64,000 nt of DNA. Source: Moniliophthora roreri (lineage: Eukaryota; Basidiomycota; Agaricomycetes; Agaricales; Marasmiaceae). The position numbers and the translations under genes are program-made. Positions 1-9,954 of this stretch are shown here, in pieces. The DNA lies in assembly GCA_001466705.2 (NCBI GenBank), contig LATX02000210.1, forward strand, positions 248,001-312,000, written 5' to 3'. Numbering within the stretch: position 1 is the first letter of the stretch; every line of letters starts with the position of its first letter. Under the pieces are notes generated by a model. That model did not search any database. It was given only the letters and a program-made list of their open reading frames with translations, and was not told where the DNA came from.

Positions 1-1712
1 TCATTTGATGCAGAGACAAGCAGATGTCCGAGCGGATGGAAAGTGAGAGACCAGACGTTTGAGTCGTGCGCCTGGGAGAGGGTAGCACGTGGAGTGGTTG
101 TGGGGGTGGGTGTTATGGTGAGATGTGATGGTATACCAGTGCTCGGTACGCTGCTTGGATCGTCGGGGAGTGGAAGTGCTGGGGCACTTTCATCGGTAGA
201 GAGATCCCAGTGAATGATGGCACCTTCTGAACCACCTGATACGAGGATAGGGTGGAATGGATGCCATGTCACGGCTGAAGGAAACATGATTATTAGAACT
301 ATGGTTACCGCTGACTGAGTCGGACTTACAGTCCACCTCCTTTTTATGTCCTTTCAGCACTCTAAACTCCTTCATGGCTCGAATGTCGAATACACGGACA
401 GTCTGGTCCCTGGAAGCGCTAGCTACGAGATTGCCATTAGGTGACCAAGCTAGAGCTTGGATCGTATTCTTGTGCTGGTGTCTGTTATTTATAAGCGAAG
501 GTTGGTTTTCGATTAAAAATTGCACGCACAATGTAGTGAGCACAGTGCCTGTTCGGGGATCCCAGAACTTGATCATGTTATCCTTACTTCCAGAAACAAG
601 AAGCCCTTTTGTCGGATGCCACTGCACACATTTCACGTCCCATCCGTGACCTGTTCAGTATGTATCAGCGCAAAGCCACGAGTCAAGGCCAGTGATTCCG
701 TACCGGTCAGCACACTTTCCACCCTACTCTCCTCAAACGCCCATATTCTGACACTTGAATCGTCACTTGCTGTAGCAAACCGTCGGTCGTCTGGGCTGAA
801 ACTAATCCCTCTGATTGCTTCTCGCGAACTTGACCCTTGCCACGCGGTGAGGTTGTTCATGTTGGGCTCGAAATACTTGATGATGCCACTCTTGTCTGCA
901 CTGGCAAGATACGCGCCGGAGTGTGTGAAGGAAAAGGTACAAATAGCAGTATCGTGTGCTTGAAGGATGGTCTCAAAGTTGAAGGTGAGGCCGTTCCATA
1001 ACGTGAATTCGCCCGAAGTCGAACCCGTGAGCACTCGCCGGCCTTCAGGCGTCCACTATTGAATTTCAAACACGGAATGAAACAGGTCGTCAACATCTTG
1101 TGTCTTTTTCAAGTAGAGATGAAAAGGGCGGCGTATTCTTTGAAGAGTGAAAGGGTAACGTTCACTACTAACCGTGACAACATTGACGGGACAACGGATT
1201 TTATTCGTTGAGGTATGTACAAATTTAGTACACAGGGAGGTGGAAGGGTTATCAGGATATGCTTTCGGGGGTAGAAGCTGCGAGAGACGCTTCAGTGAAT
1301 ATTCATTTTCCGGACGTGAACGTGCCTCACATCGATGATCGCGGGCGGACAAGGTCTTATGTGGGGTACGAATGAGGGGTTTGGGCGAAGTTTTCGCAAC
1401 TAATAAAATGAGCAAAGATTCGACTTGGGCTGCTAGAGGTTTGACTCGACATACCGAATGCCACCGGCCCATTCCACCATTATAGTCCACGGTCCTTCTC
1501 GGCCTGGTCTTCTTAATAACCTTGCCGTCCAAAAACTGTCTTGCATACGCTAGCTCCATCTCCTGTGTTTTTGAGTCATCAGTAGGCGGAGGTTGAGGAG
1601 ATAACTTGTATCTCTTAGGATTCCATTCGACATGAGGTGTGGTCGAAGGCTGCACTACCGCTTCATTTGGTAGAAGCACAGGGAGAGGACTCTGAGATTT
1701 GACCTGTGCCAT
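1..1712 (-). CDS. PFS2: PFS2/WDR33-type cleavage and polyadenylation factor, WD40 protein (3' end outside window)
   Basis: Predicted WD40 subunit of the mRNA 3'-end cleavage and polyadenylation factor, acting in the nucleus on pre-mRNA. Starting at the ATG at 1712 (MAQVKSQ) the N-terminal part carries the family hallmark [13 protein letters not shown], then WD40 blades: [88 protein letters not shown] and a segment reading [14 protein letters not shown]. The frame remains open to base 1 through [17 protein letters not shown], so the C-terminus lies to the left. At least four introns interrupt it, for example one at about 282-329. A single-copy housekeeping gene; the family call is firm, exon edges are approximate. 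Confidence 0.9.
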
Positions 1713-2547
1713 ATCAGCCTGCAACCACGGTGTCAATCCGCCCTCGAGCAAGGTGAACGTGGAGTTTAAAATTTTCCGGCGCGTGACAGTCACGCACAAA
1801 GTAGTCTTTGGTAGTCTTTCTGTTCAGGGAATTCACCGATTCACTAATTTTGGGAGCTCAAATTCAAGAATATGTGCCATATATCTCAAGTCCTTATCAC
1901 TGAAATTCCCTCAGTACCATGATTCTATCGAGTGTGCGGTCCTGCTTCCACTCGTGTGTGGCCTTGAGTTTTTCAAGCTCTACCTACAAGACATTACCCT
2001 AGAAGGCGAGCCAAACTCTCTGGGACCCGTGCATTTATACTTTACAGACGCCACTAGACAGTACTGTTATCAATGGAGTCTAGCCTGCAAATATCACGAC
2101 AACTCACCGCAGAACGTAGAGTCTTCCCGCTCATCTTGCTGTTGGGTTGTGTCAAGTACTTATGCGCCCGTCAAATGTCTCATCATTCCTGGTATGAGGT
2201 ACTTAGAAAGTTATTGTCAATTCATTTGTGACCCTGCTCCTCGTAGACACAGGCATCTACTTTGACAGAATTCAGTGACTGGTGGTACTTTTACGTGTGT
2301 ACTTTGATCTCATATTCACATTACAGATGCTCCTCAGCTCCTCGAGTCGACAATGGGAATCCGAGTTTTTGTCCGCCTGTCATCTGTCATCGTCGTCTGT
2401 CAATGTCAGTAGTTGTTCTCTTTCAATGTCTCAGGTATGCCAGCGGCCTAGCTACTATGATTTATGATGACATGACCTCACAGCTGCTGATATTGGTGTG
2501 TTTTCACTTGTAAGCAACATTTTCTATGCATTGTCCTGAATTATAAC
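1713..2547. other. Intergenic region between PFS2 and the cysteine-rich peptide array
   Basis: No gene is supported here. Short open frames exist on both strands but lack homology, intron logic or composition that would argue for coding. It must hold the PFS2 promoter and the 3' untranslated region of the first array gene. Confidence 0.5.
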
Positions 2548-2877
2548 TCAGAAAGTGCAGATTTCGACTTGGCGACAACTGGAAGTAGGCGGGGCGTCAG
2601 TATGAAATGTTCTAACAACGAAACAGAGACAGTCCCCTACACAAAATTGGGACCTGAAGTACAGCAGGTGTAAGTTGGCGGGCACACATAAGGTGCTTTA
2701 GGGTCGAAGTTGCATACTAACAGTCTGGGGGTCAGTGTTGAGAACAGGCTGAAGCGTCGACTACTACGCACAAAGAGGAGGGGGAGCAGCAACATCTTCA
2801 TCGCGACGAACGAGAGGTGTAGCCGCGGTAAAAGTTGCAGTGATGAGCACGAAGTAAGCATAAACAAAGGATCGCAT
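2548..2877 (-). CDS. Small secreted cysteine-rich peptide, array member A
   Basis: Three exons (2772-2877, 2641-2716, 2548-2578) give a 70-aa product. Exon 1 encodes a signal peptide (MRSFVYAYFVLITATFTAA) ending in PLVRR, a dibasic site of the kind Kex2-type proteases cut. Exon 2 gives CNFDPKAPYVCPPTYTCC and exon 3 gives CRQVEICTF, so the mature part has six cysteines as C-x9-C-x5-CC-x7-C-x5-C. Intron 1 is phase 1 and intron 2 phase 2, exactly as in the five other members. A TATA box lies 78 bases before the ATG. I do not recognise a named family. The cysteine order resembles disulfide-knotted peptides, but that is inference; function unknown. Confidence 0.8.
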
Positions 2878-2954
2878 AACGGAGAGAGAGAGAGAGGAGT
2901 TTCTGAGAGTGGATGAGGTGTCTAAGCTCAGGGCCTCCTGAGCATGAGCCGCAG

Positions 2955-2963
2955 ATATTTATA
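2955..2963 (-). promoter_or_regulatory. TATA box of array member A
   Basis: The minus strand reads TATAAATAT here, 78 bases upstream of the ATG at 2877. Other array members have a TATA-like element 48-65 bases before their ATG. Confidence 0.5.
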
Positions 2964-3472
2964 CCAGGCAGCGGAGGTCCATTCAGCACCTCCTTGGCAA
3001 ATTCGATTTAACTGGACATGTTCGGGGAAGGGTTCCCATAGCATTTCGTTGGACAGTGGCGTTTACGTGTCTGTCAAACGCTCTTAGTTCCTGGAGGCCT
3101 AGCCTGGCAAGCCGGCTTTACTTGTACGGAAGGTAGATTGTTCTGTACTTGAGTAAAGGGCTGGTATTCATGATAATGTGTTGATTGACCCTCTTGCCCC
3201 CTTTGCAGCTCAATCAGTCATGCTTTCAGACCAAGTGTGGCAGAGTAACGCAGATTCCCTTCAAGACTTCCAGAGTAGTACGCGTTACGGTAGATCCGTG
3301 AGTGCATTTAATCTTTCAGATTCCAGAAGACGTGGCCAGGCTGCACCAACATACATGTATCGCTAGTGACCGAGGAAGGCCCCTCCACTGTCCTGTCTCG
3401 ACTCGGAAGCTAAATTATTTATTCCTATTTATTCCCTATGTCCGTTTTTCGTTGACTAGTTCTCGTTCACAC

Positions 3473-3799
3473 TCAGAGAGTGCAAACTTTGACTTGACGG
3501 CAGCTGGGTAAACTGGGTGTCAGATGAAGAGCTTGGACCATGAAAACAGGCAGCCGTTTACACAAAATCAGGACCTGCTGTGCAGCATGTGGAAGTGGGA
3601 GGGCATGCGAAAGGCGCGTCATCGGAGAAGTCACAGTCTAGTAGCGCTGGTGGTGGTAAGTTTACAAAAATGATCGGAGCACCGACCACTGACAAAGAGG
3701 TGCAGGATTATCTTCAGTGTCCTGATGACGAACAAGGGGATTAGCGGCAACGAAGATCGCGGTGATAAAGGCAAAGAAAACAGATGCAGAGAACCGCAT
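3473..3799 (-). CDS. Small secreted cysteine-rich peptide, array member B
   Basis: Three exons (3694-3799, 3562-3637, 3473-3503) encode 70 aa. The leader MRFSASVFFAFITAIFVAA is followed by NPLVRHQ, where the dibasic RR of the other members has become RH. The mature region carries CDFSDDAPFACPPTSTCC and CRQVKVCTL, giving C-x9-C-x5-CC-x7-C-x5-C. Exon 1 is 106, exon 2 is 76 and exon 3 is 31 bases, identical to member A, so A and B are the closest pair. Splice sites are GTCAGT..TAG and GTAAAC..CAG. Loss of the RR site could mean it is processed differently or not at all. Function unknown. Confidence 0.78.
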
Positions 3800-4102
3800 G
3801 GCCGCTGAGCGGGGATAGAAGAGTTCGGTGACTGGGTGAAGTATCTGACTTTCTTCCTGCACTTGTACGAGACACTCCCTTTGTCACCAAGAGAGTCTCG
3901 CCGCCCTTAAACCTGTAGATGTTACGACAACGATCTCCGCATTGAGCTTGGCAGATCCGGCCCAGCTGGACGTACTGTGGCAAGTTTGTGTTGACAATAT
4001 CAAGCATTTACGCATCCGTCAGACGTCCCATCGTTCCTCCCATATTGGGTTTATACATCAACATAATTTCATATTCACATTCCCCCTATTCTTTGCGTGC
4101 GC

Positions 4103-4415
4103 TCAGACAACACAAAAATCGACTTGAAGGCAGCTGAGAACCAAGTTGACGACGTTAGCGTTAGGAGAAGAGAAGATAGCCACGACTTACACAGCGTTTT
4201 CAACGGGACCACAGCAGGTAAAGCTTTCTGGACACACTAGTTTGGCATTAAAATCGCACTCTAACGATTCGCGAGTCAGTCTTCTGAAACCAGATCAAAC
4301 CTATATGATACTCACTCAAAGGAGCAGGATCAGGAGTAGAAGGGTCGTCTCGACGAAGAAGAGGTTTACTCGCAACAAAAGTTGCTGCAATTAAGACGGT
4401 TGTGAGGAATCGCAT
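4103..4415 (-). CDS. Small secreted cysteine-rich peptide, array member C
   Basis: Three exons (4316-4415, 4191-4260, 4103-4133) encode 66 aa. The short leader MRFLTTVLIAATFVASKP is followed by LLRRDD and a Pro/Asp/Thr-rich linker. The core carries CDFNAKLVCPESFTCC and CLQVDFCVV, that is C-x7-C-x5-CC-x7-C-x5-C. Donors are GTGAGT and GTAAGT, acceptors TAG and CAG, with the family phases 1 and 2. The GPVENAV stretch after CC matches GPIETAV of member F, so C and F are close in the core although far apart and on opposite strands. Function unknown. Confidence 0.78.
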
Positions 4416-5837
4416 GACTGAGGACGGCGAGACCGTAGGTGCTATGCTTTAGTCTCAGTGAGAATACCGATTATATGACAGGTATGGCTATTCTTTTAGG
4501 AGTTTTCATTTCATGTAACATATTGATGTTGCCGACGACGTGACATGTCGTCTATGACTCAAACGCGTCGTCGAACAGCGTCGAACCTTCGATCAACGAT
4601 CCGCGATGTCACTGACTGCAAAGACTCGATTTCAGCCGCCCCTGACCACGGGTACAGTCCAAGGAACGCGTCAGCCTATTACCGTCTGCACCTGCACCGA
4701 ATCATAGTCCATTATCTTATTGTAGTGCGATGCAACATATAGGATAAACAAGTACGTTTTGAATGCGCATATTCCGGGGGCACTCAAATTTATTCTATTC
4801 GACAGCGATCGACGATGACAACGAAGAACTCACTAGCCTTATGGGCCGATGTGATTGCCAAAAGAAAGGTATTTTTTCACGGCTATAGAGACAATTTCGG
4901 AACTATTTATTGTCCGTTGAATTATTTTGGACAGGAACGAGGACTAAATCACCTTTACATTGTAGCAATCAAGTAGCAATGGCCTTTTGAGCGTCTTGGT
5001 ATGCAGAATACCCTTACAGGCGCAAGGGACTTTCAGTGACGACATCAAGTACGGGTGAATCCCTTCTTCGAGTTTTTGTCGGTTTCGATGCTCTTTCAGG
5101 CTCTTCACGAGCTTTGATGTCGTTTGTCAAGTCCGGTGGTGCATGTTTTGTACCAATCTCTACTCAAAGGATGCCCTTCATCATGTTGGCTATGTGACGA
5201 AGAAACAGGAACGCGAGGTGCAATCATCTCTAACCACTCCCATGACCATTATCCAAAACTTCTTATACAGCTTTGTTCACATCAAATTCCGTAAATTTCA
5301 ATCAGAACCCAGGAAATGATGAAGGTGGTGGTCTGGATACTGTTGGTAATTTTGGTTTTGGATGAAAGCCATGTATCAAGTCTTGATAATGCACATAGGT
5401 TGCAATGGTATAATGGGAGGATGAGGGGATTTGGCAGGTGGTGACTCTCTTATTCCAGTGCGGAGTTGCTTCGCCTCTATTTACCCACCAAACGACAACA
5501 CCTCCAAACTCACACGCACACGGCGAACGCGACTGGTAGCGAGTCTACATGTCTGAAGTTGTCTCGGCTGCCAGCTGTTGGAGTTGGCCGCAAAAAGAGT
5601 CAACGACCCCTGAGACCTCTAGGCAAACCAGGGCAAAGTGCCAATCCCAATTCCTCGAAATAAAAAATCCGCGATCGAGTAACTGTAAAAAATTACTTGA
5701 ATACTCTTCAACACTGCCGCTTCATGTAACTTCCGTGTCATATAATAATGATCGCGGAGTATTCTTAACAAATTTCATAAGGAGTAATCTTCCTCTTCCT
5801 CGTCATCACCGACTCATTAATGTATCACTCCCTTCTC
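4416..5837. other. Gene-poor spacer inside the peptide array
   Basis: About 1.4 kb between members C and D. It should contain the promoter of C and the terminator of D. I find no seventh copy, no transposon ends and no convincing coding frame. Confidence 0.4.
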
Positions 5838-6139
5838 TTAGACAGCGCAGACTTCGACATCACGGCAGCTGAAAGTGGAACACGCGTCAATATGAAGAAT
5901 GTGGATGACAAAAGACGACAACTTACATGAATTCGGGACCACAGCAAATGAAGTTCACAGGGCACGCGGGCTGTTCTGGGTCACTGAAGTCGCATGCTAC
6001 CGTGACGAGTCAGCATCTCTAGCGTTGGGCACTGATCACAGTGTCACTCACGAATATCATCTTGACGACGAGCGAGAGGGTTGGCGGCGACGAAGGTTGC
6101 TGCGAGAATGACAAAGAGGGCGGATGCAGTGAAACGCAT
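5838..6139 (-). CDS. Small secreted cysteine-rich peptide, array member D
   Basis: Three exons (6052-6139, 5927-5996, 5838-5868) encode 62 aa, the shortest member. The leader MRFTASALFVILAATFVAA runs into NPLARRQDDI with a dibasic RR. The core carries CDFSDPEQPACPVNFICC and CRDVEVCAV: C-x9-C-x5-CC-x5-C-x5-C, with the shortest loop between CC and the fifth cysteine. Introns use GTGAGT..TAG and GTAAGT..CAG in phases 1 and 2. The 5' flank has a TATA element (6201-6207) and a stretch that closely matches the 5' flank of member F. Function unknown. Confidence 0.8.
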
Positions 6140-6169
6140 GATTGTTAAAGGACTACCGGGTGAAGAGGT

Positions 6170-7420
6170 AGGGATAGAGAACATAACATTTAGTTCTTGC
6201 TTTTATACCAGAGAATGCTACACTTTGTCTCCAAGTAAGTATGCATCCGTTACGGCTAACTCCTTTAGACGCTTGGCGTCCGTCGGATCCAAAATCAAGT
6301 TCGAGAATTTGGCGCGGAAGCATGTCCGGACAGGTGTGAGTACTTCACCCGGGTTTGGCGTTCCGGGTGTCTGGAGAAGCTCCAACTGTTTGTGAAAGTA
6401 TGAAGAGAATACTTTCGGCCATGAACGTCCCCTGCGGATTGCCCGTGGGTGTTACTTCCATTCCAAGTCCCGTAGTCGGTAAGCATCAGAATATCGTAAA
6501 ACATTCAGCCCATTGAACGAGGAAGATGTGAACTTGTGTGCATACAAATGATACCCAACTTCCGGATTTGTCGATTGGCGCGAGATGAATTTACATTTCA
6601 GTGCCCCGTCGAATGATGACATGTAAGGTTCCTTCAGCGCATACACATACTCCAATCAATGCAATTACCCCAGGTTTCATTTACAGTGACGGGTCAGCAC
6701 TTGGCTCCTGAAGGTTGAAACCGCTATGACCGATTTGCCATCCCTCATCCACAAACAAACACGTTCTTAGCAGATGACAGGATAAGTCATAAAAGCATTG
6801 AGGAAGGGAGAATGAAGTCAAAGCTGTGCGAAGATACTCCATTAGGAAGGAAGCCTTGAGGAGCATCACCTTGACTATTTCTTCTCCCTGGTGCCTGAAG
6901 GTTTTTCTTTTGGCGAGCGGGAGTATTTTCCTGTTCGGAGGTATATGTGCTGGGCATCTTCGGCCCCCCATGCCAACGACGGAAAGCCGATGAATACCTA
7001 GTGAGAACGAAAAACTGGACTGGATGGGGATTGCAATGGGAAGAATTACTCACTAGCAGTCAACTCTCACAGGGTTGGAGAAACTTAGTGGTAGATAACA
7101 CACGTGAAGACAGGCTAGATAGCCATCTTCCCGTCACGGTCTACTAGAGTGATATTTTCCCGTTGAATGGTTACTGTATAGAGCCGATTCTCTAGAAACC
7201 TCCAGCGGTAGCCGTTATTAAGTTTCTCCGCTCGGTCTTCTTGGCTAGCGCTATACAACGGAACGGGGCTTCCGACTTCCAAGTAGAGTAACCTAGAAAG
7301 GGATGAGGCCAGTCTATTTTTTTTTTATCCGAGTCCGAGTTAAAAACTTGTGTAGTAAATGATAGGCACTGAAGCTCGAGACCAAAGTGCAGGGAATAGA
7401 ACACTAGTTACCGTCGGTGG
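6170..7420. repeat. Diverged segmental duplication, unit 1 (5' flank of member D)
   Basis: Many short blocks in this stretch recur in the same order and orientation in the 5' flank of member E. Examples: CATTTCAGTGCCCCGT near 6595 against CATTTCAGCGCCCCGT near 8712; GAGTATTTTC.. region near 6830 with GTCAAAGCTGT against 8950; TGGGGATTGCAATG near 7025 against 9160; CTTCTTGGCTAGCGCTATACAACG near 7238 against the 9390 region. The offset is about 2.1 kb. No gene is supported inside the unit. Confidence 0.65.
6201..6207 (-). promoter_or_regulatory. TATA box of array member D
   Basis: The minus strand reads TATAAAAGCAAGAACT from 6207 downward, 62 bases before the ATG. The same word with small changes occurs before member F (TATAAAGGCAAGAACT, plus strand) and member E (TACAAAAGCAAGGGC), which marks a conserved core promoter. 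Confidence 0.6.
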
Positions 7421-8183
7421 AGAATAGGAGCGCAGGGGGTGGATGGGCCCAACAACGGGATCATCGCGTCGACGTCGAGACTAGCTGACCCTATCATAAG
7501 TACTTGACAGAATCTGATGTGTCATCCGATGTCCGCACTCTCATTTGTCCCCTCGTCCCGAATGCCAGTGGCGTCCAGCTGAAATGCACAGCAACTCTCT
7601 CGCTAGATGAAAAGCTGAAGCAAATAACTCGTTCGTAATCACAAAGTTCCGAGATTGATACATTGGCTTGATGGCATCGTTCGCGGTGGTTGTTACACGC
7701 CTTGTGCGTCACGTCAACAACTGGATAATACTTCGTACCAGGATAGGGCAGTCTCGAGATATGCCTGTCCTCTTTTTGCCTATCCATTGCATCTGAACCG
7801 GTTACTCTACGAGATCTATGCAGGGTCACCACGCATTTGTGATCATGAGAAGCGAAGCCCTGGAAAAACCTTTGGTATCAAGTGGAGGGAGTTGGTCTAA
7901 TTGGTGAAGGAGGAATAGAAGCGGTAGAGATAGTGAGTGTTGCTGACCCGTATTTCATACTAACATTCTTCAAGGCGGTCTAGCTTACTTTCAAGATAAT
8001 ATAATGTATCAGAATCAACTCGTTGCCACTGAAGGCAACCCAGTTCAGGATTCTTGCATCCCGCATCTCAGTCAAGTATTTGTGCATCCGTACAACATTT
8101 CCCGTACAACATATCCTTGTTCCTTGTAACATTGGCATTCTTTACAATTTAACTCCTGTTCCTCTCCATCGTAGTCCCGTCAG
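7421..8183. other. Spacer between duplication unit 1 and member E
   Basis: Nothing recognisable. It follows duplication unit 1 at the position where member F follows unit 2, but no relic of an F-like gene could be read here. Confidence 0.35.
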
Positions 8184-8502
8184 TCATTTACAGATGTCGG
8201 CTTGAATACAACTGTAAAGTCGGCGGCTAATCAGCGAACGTCGCTGCACTAGAGACATGGCCGGGTCTTACATATTCTCGTCGGGCCTAACACCCCGACA
8301 GCAGCGGTAAGTTTCCGGGCATACTGGCTTTGTGGGGTCAATAAGGTTGCATGCTGCCGGTGGCGAGTGAGTATTTCCAACGTGGAAGCACTAACAAACG
8401 GCACCACTCACGAATGTCCGACTCTTGACGGCGATCGAGGGGGTTAGCAGCGACGAAGGTTGCTGCGATAACGACGAAGAGGGCAGATACGGAGAATCGC
8501 AT
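8184..8502 (-). CDS. Small secreted cysteine-rich peptide, array member E
   Basis: Three exons (8412-8502, 8272-8353, 8184-8211) encode 66 aa. The leader MRFSVSALFVVIAATFVAA leads to NPLDRRQESDI with a dibasic RR. The core carries CNLIDPTKPVCPETYRCC, then a longer, charged loop (RGVRPDENI) before CIQADICK: C-x9-C-x5-CC-x9-C-x5-C. Splice sites GTGAGT..CAG and GTAAGA..CAG keep phases 1 and 2. Leader and first intron are nearly the same as in D and F, while the loop after CC is the most divergent of the six. The TATA position reads TACAAAA (8551-8557). Function unknown. Confidence 0.78.
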
Positions 8503-8509
8503 GGCTGAA

Positions 8510-9570
8510 AACTGCTGAGTATGGAGAGGTAGGGATCGTTTTTCGCCCTTGCTTTTGTACCCGAAATTGCTGTACATCATCTCCAAGACAGCCTAGCGTA
8601 CTGTTGAAGGTATGCATCTAATATTACGATAAACTCTTGGGCTGTTGGCTGCTCCTGCCTTCTGAAACGACTGCTGTCCAGATTAGTCGACCGACGGAAG
8701 ATGAATTCACATTTCAGCGCCCCGTTGGATAATTACATACAAGGTCCTGGACGGCTAGCGTTTCAGTGACATATGTATCCCAGGTCCCATTTATATTGAT
8801 TGATGTGGGTAGCTTGGTACGGACTCTTGGATCTCCTGGATGTGTGCAAATTCAAAATGCTATAAGCGGGTTGCAGGCGACGTCTCCGAGTCTTCCCCAC
8901 AAACATGCCCTTCAAATATGACAGAATGTTGACGTTGAGCGAGGAAGAAAGAGTCAAAGCTGTATGGACATACCTCATTAAGAATATCTCTGCTTGCTGC
9001 GCGACATTTGGCTACGAACTTTTGTTCCCCCCTCGAATTCAACCCGGGGAGAGTGAGAGCATTTCAATTCCCATCCGGAGGTATAACGCGGCGTGCCTTT
9101 CTCGTGAATGATCGATGAAAGCCTAAGATGTGAGAATGAAGCAGAAACACCGTACTGTATGGGGATTGCAATGAATCAACAGTATGCGCTCGATACTCAG
9201 TTCCACAGGGCCAGAAGAGCCTATGGACAAGCAACCGTGACCCATGTGAAAAGGGGCTGGATCACCATCTTGCCGTCTAGTCCAAAGCAGTGATACATCC
9301 CATGAACGGTAAGAGTCGACCGAGTCCATTCCTCATGAAGCCACCTGCAACAACAGTCACGGAGTTTCCCGTATTCTCTGTCTTCTTGGCCAGCGCTATA
9401 CAACGCAAGGCCCATACCTCGAAGTAGCTTAGAGTAAAGGGATCAGGCTGAGATTCGCCTACCAAACAAAAGTGCCTGGTCTTCAACGTAAGTATCCGGG
9501 TGCGCTTGTATCACTGACAGACACCGAAATTCGAGGTTGAAAACCCTGATGAGAGTTGCTTAGAGACAAA
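8510..9570. repeat. Diverged segmental duplication, unit 2 (between members E and F)
   Basis: Partner of the 6170-7420 unit: the same ordered short matches occur at an offset of about 2.1 kb. It separates the minus-strand member E from the plus-strand member F, so it contains divergent promoters for both. No gene is supported inside. Confidence 0.6.
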
Positions 9571-9576
9571 TTCTGG

Positions 9577-9583
9577 TATAAAG
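9577..9583 (+). promoter_or_regulatory. TATA box of array member F
   Basis: TATAAAG lies 65 bases before the ATG of member F, followed by a stretch (CCTATCCTTACCTC) that matches the equivalent place before member D. Confidence 0.6.
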
Positions 9584-9647
9584 GCAAGAACTATTAACAT
9601 TGTGTTCCCTATCCTTACCTCTTTATATCCGGTAGTCCTCCACAGTC

Positions 9648-9954
9648 ATGCATTTCTCCGCATCCGCCCTCCTCGTCGTTATCGCAGCAACCTTCGTCGC
9701 TGCTAACCCCCTTGTTCGTCGTCAAGCTGACATTCGTGAGTGACACCGTGATCAGTGCCCGACGCTAAAGACGCTGACTCGTCACGGTAGCATGCAACTT
9801 CGAAGGAGGGCCCGTATGCCCTGACAAGACCTACACCTGCTGTGGTCCTATCGAGACCGCTGTGTAAGTGAACCGACCACTTTGATTGTGCCTTTCACCG
9901 ACCTGTCCTCGACTTTGCAGTTGTCTCAAAAACGTTGAAGTCTGCATCAATTGA
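9648..9954 (+). CDS. Small secreted cysteine-rich peptide, array member F (only plus-strand copy)
   Basis: Three exons (9648-9735, 9791-9863, 9921-9954) encode 64 aa. The leader MHFSASALLVVIAATFVAA runs into NPLVRRQADI with a dibasic RR. The core carries CNFEGGPVCPDKTYTCC and CLKNVEVCIN: C-x7-C-x6-CC-x7-C-x6-C, with one extra residue in two loops compared with the minus-strand members. Introns are GTGAGT..TAG (phase 1) and GTAAGT..CAG (phase 2). Its promoter is nearly a copy of that of member D, so it arose by an inverted duplication. Function unknown; not a hydrophobin, which needs eight cysteines. Confidence 0.82.

Noticed and set aside
2548..9954. The cysteine-rich array as hydrophobins
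   Set aside because: Hydrophobins have eight cysteines in C-CC-C-C-CC-C order; these peptides have six with a single CC pair.
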